Positions 5,967 through 6,077 of a DNA stretch of 6,077 nt are shown here, piece by piece. The translations under genes and the position numbers were made by a program. This DNA comes from an uncultured Eubacteriales bacterium (GTDB lineage: Bacteria > Bacillota > Clostridia > Oscillospirales > Acutalibacteraceae), in contig CAKSKO010000075.1 in the NCBI GenBank assembly GCA_934465125.1, positions 1 to 6,077 of the forward strand, in the 5' to 3' direction. The first letter of the stretch is position 1. The number at the start of each line of letters is the position of its first letter. The notes beneath the pieces are model-generated. The model saw nothing but the letters and a program-made list of their open reading frames with translations, made no database searches and was not told where the DNA came from.

Positions 5967-6014
5967 ATAAAGGGACCTATCTAGGCACCGTGGTGCCTAG
6001 ATAGGTCCCTTTAT
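5967..6014 (-). terminator. intrinsic terminator, perfect 23-bp inverted repeat
   Basis: Arms 5967-5989 and 5992-6014 are exact reverse complements with a 2-bp centre (GT), so the RNA would form a long hairpin with a CGUG-type loop. On the minus strand the stem ends in CCCTTTATTTTTAG, a good U-tract. It therefore closes the gene entering from the right edge and insulates the oxidoreductase gene. The stop codon of that upstream gene (6013-6011) lies inside the stem. Confidence 0.9.
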
Positions 6015-6076
6015 CGGTATTTTAAATTTTTAAGATTAAATTCTTCAGCGCGTTTGTTAATAATATTATTAATAAG
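6011..6076 (-). CDS. C-terminal end of an unidentified gene (starts beyond right edge)
   Basis: One minus-strand frame is open from the right edge for 21 codons and ends KRAEEFNLKNLKYR before TAA, directly at the terminator. The charged, helix-like tail and the placement of the stop against a strong terminator suggest a real gene end. It is too short to assign to a family. Random A+T-rich sequence could also be open for this length. Confidence 0.5.
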   Translation of the reverse strand, partial: LINNIINKRAEEFNLKNLKYR

Positions 6077-6077
6077 C

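Overview
The window looks like chromosomal DNA from a Bacillota bacterium, probably a spore-forming clostridium. The reasons are GGAGG-type ribosome binding sites, three GTG starts, A+T-rich gaps with intrinsic terminators, a YtaF-type sporulation membrane protein, a YloB-like P-type calcium pump, and an RsmE N-terminus of the clostridial kind. The species cannot be named from the sequence. I see no transposase, integrase, CRISPR array, tRNA or rRNA.

Layout from left to right. 1-166 (minus) is the 5' end of rsmE, a 16S rRNA methyltransferase gene that runs off the left edge. 243-719 (minus) is a small membrane protein of the CrtO acyltransferase-like family. 720-1062 has no confident gene, but on the minus strand it carries three tandem extended -10 elements and a 35-nt stem-loop at the predicted start of the most distal transcript, so it is probably a regulatory leader. 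1063-1108 is a terminator closing the next gene. 1136-3823 (minus) is a complete 895-residue P2A calcium ATPase. 3824-3978 is a divergent promoter region shared with ytaF (3979-4638, plus). ytaF meets a FAD-dependent oxidoreductase gene (4644-5876, minus) tail to tail, with 5 bp between them. A perfect 23-bp inverted repeat at 5967-6014 separates the oxidoreductase from the 3' end of a further minus-strand gene (6011-6076) entering from the right edge.

Functionally, the core is two divergent membrane proteins from cation-export families (a Ca2+ pump and a MntP-superfamily protein). In Bacillus their relatives YloB and YtaF are both linked to sporulation or spores. They share a compact control region with back-to-back predicted promoters and, on the ytaF side, a stem-loop that covers the ribosome binding site. 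The oxidoreductase, CrtO-like and RsmE genes show no pathway link to this pair. CrtO-like and rsmE may be co-transcribed.

No undescribed multi-gene system is evident. The most interesting unexplained signals are non-coding: the ytaF leader hairpin, which is also terminator-like on the other strand, and the promoter-rich gap ahead of the CrtO-like gene.
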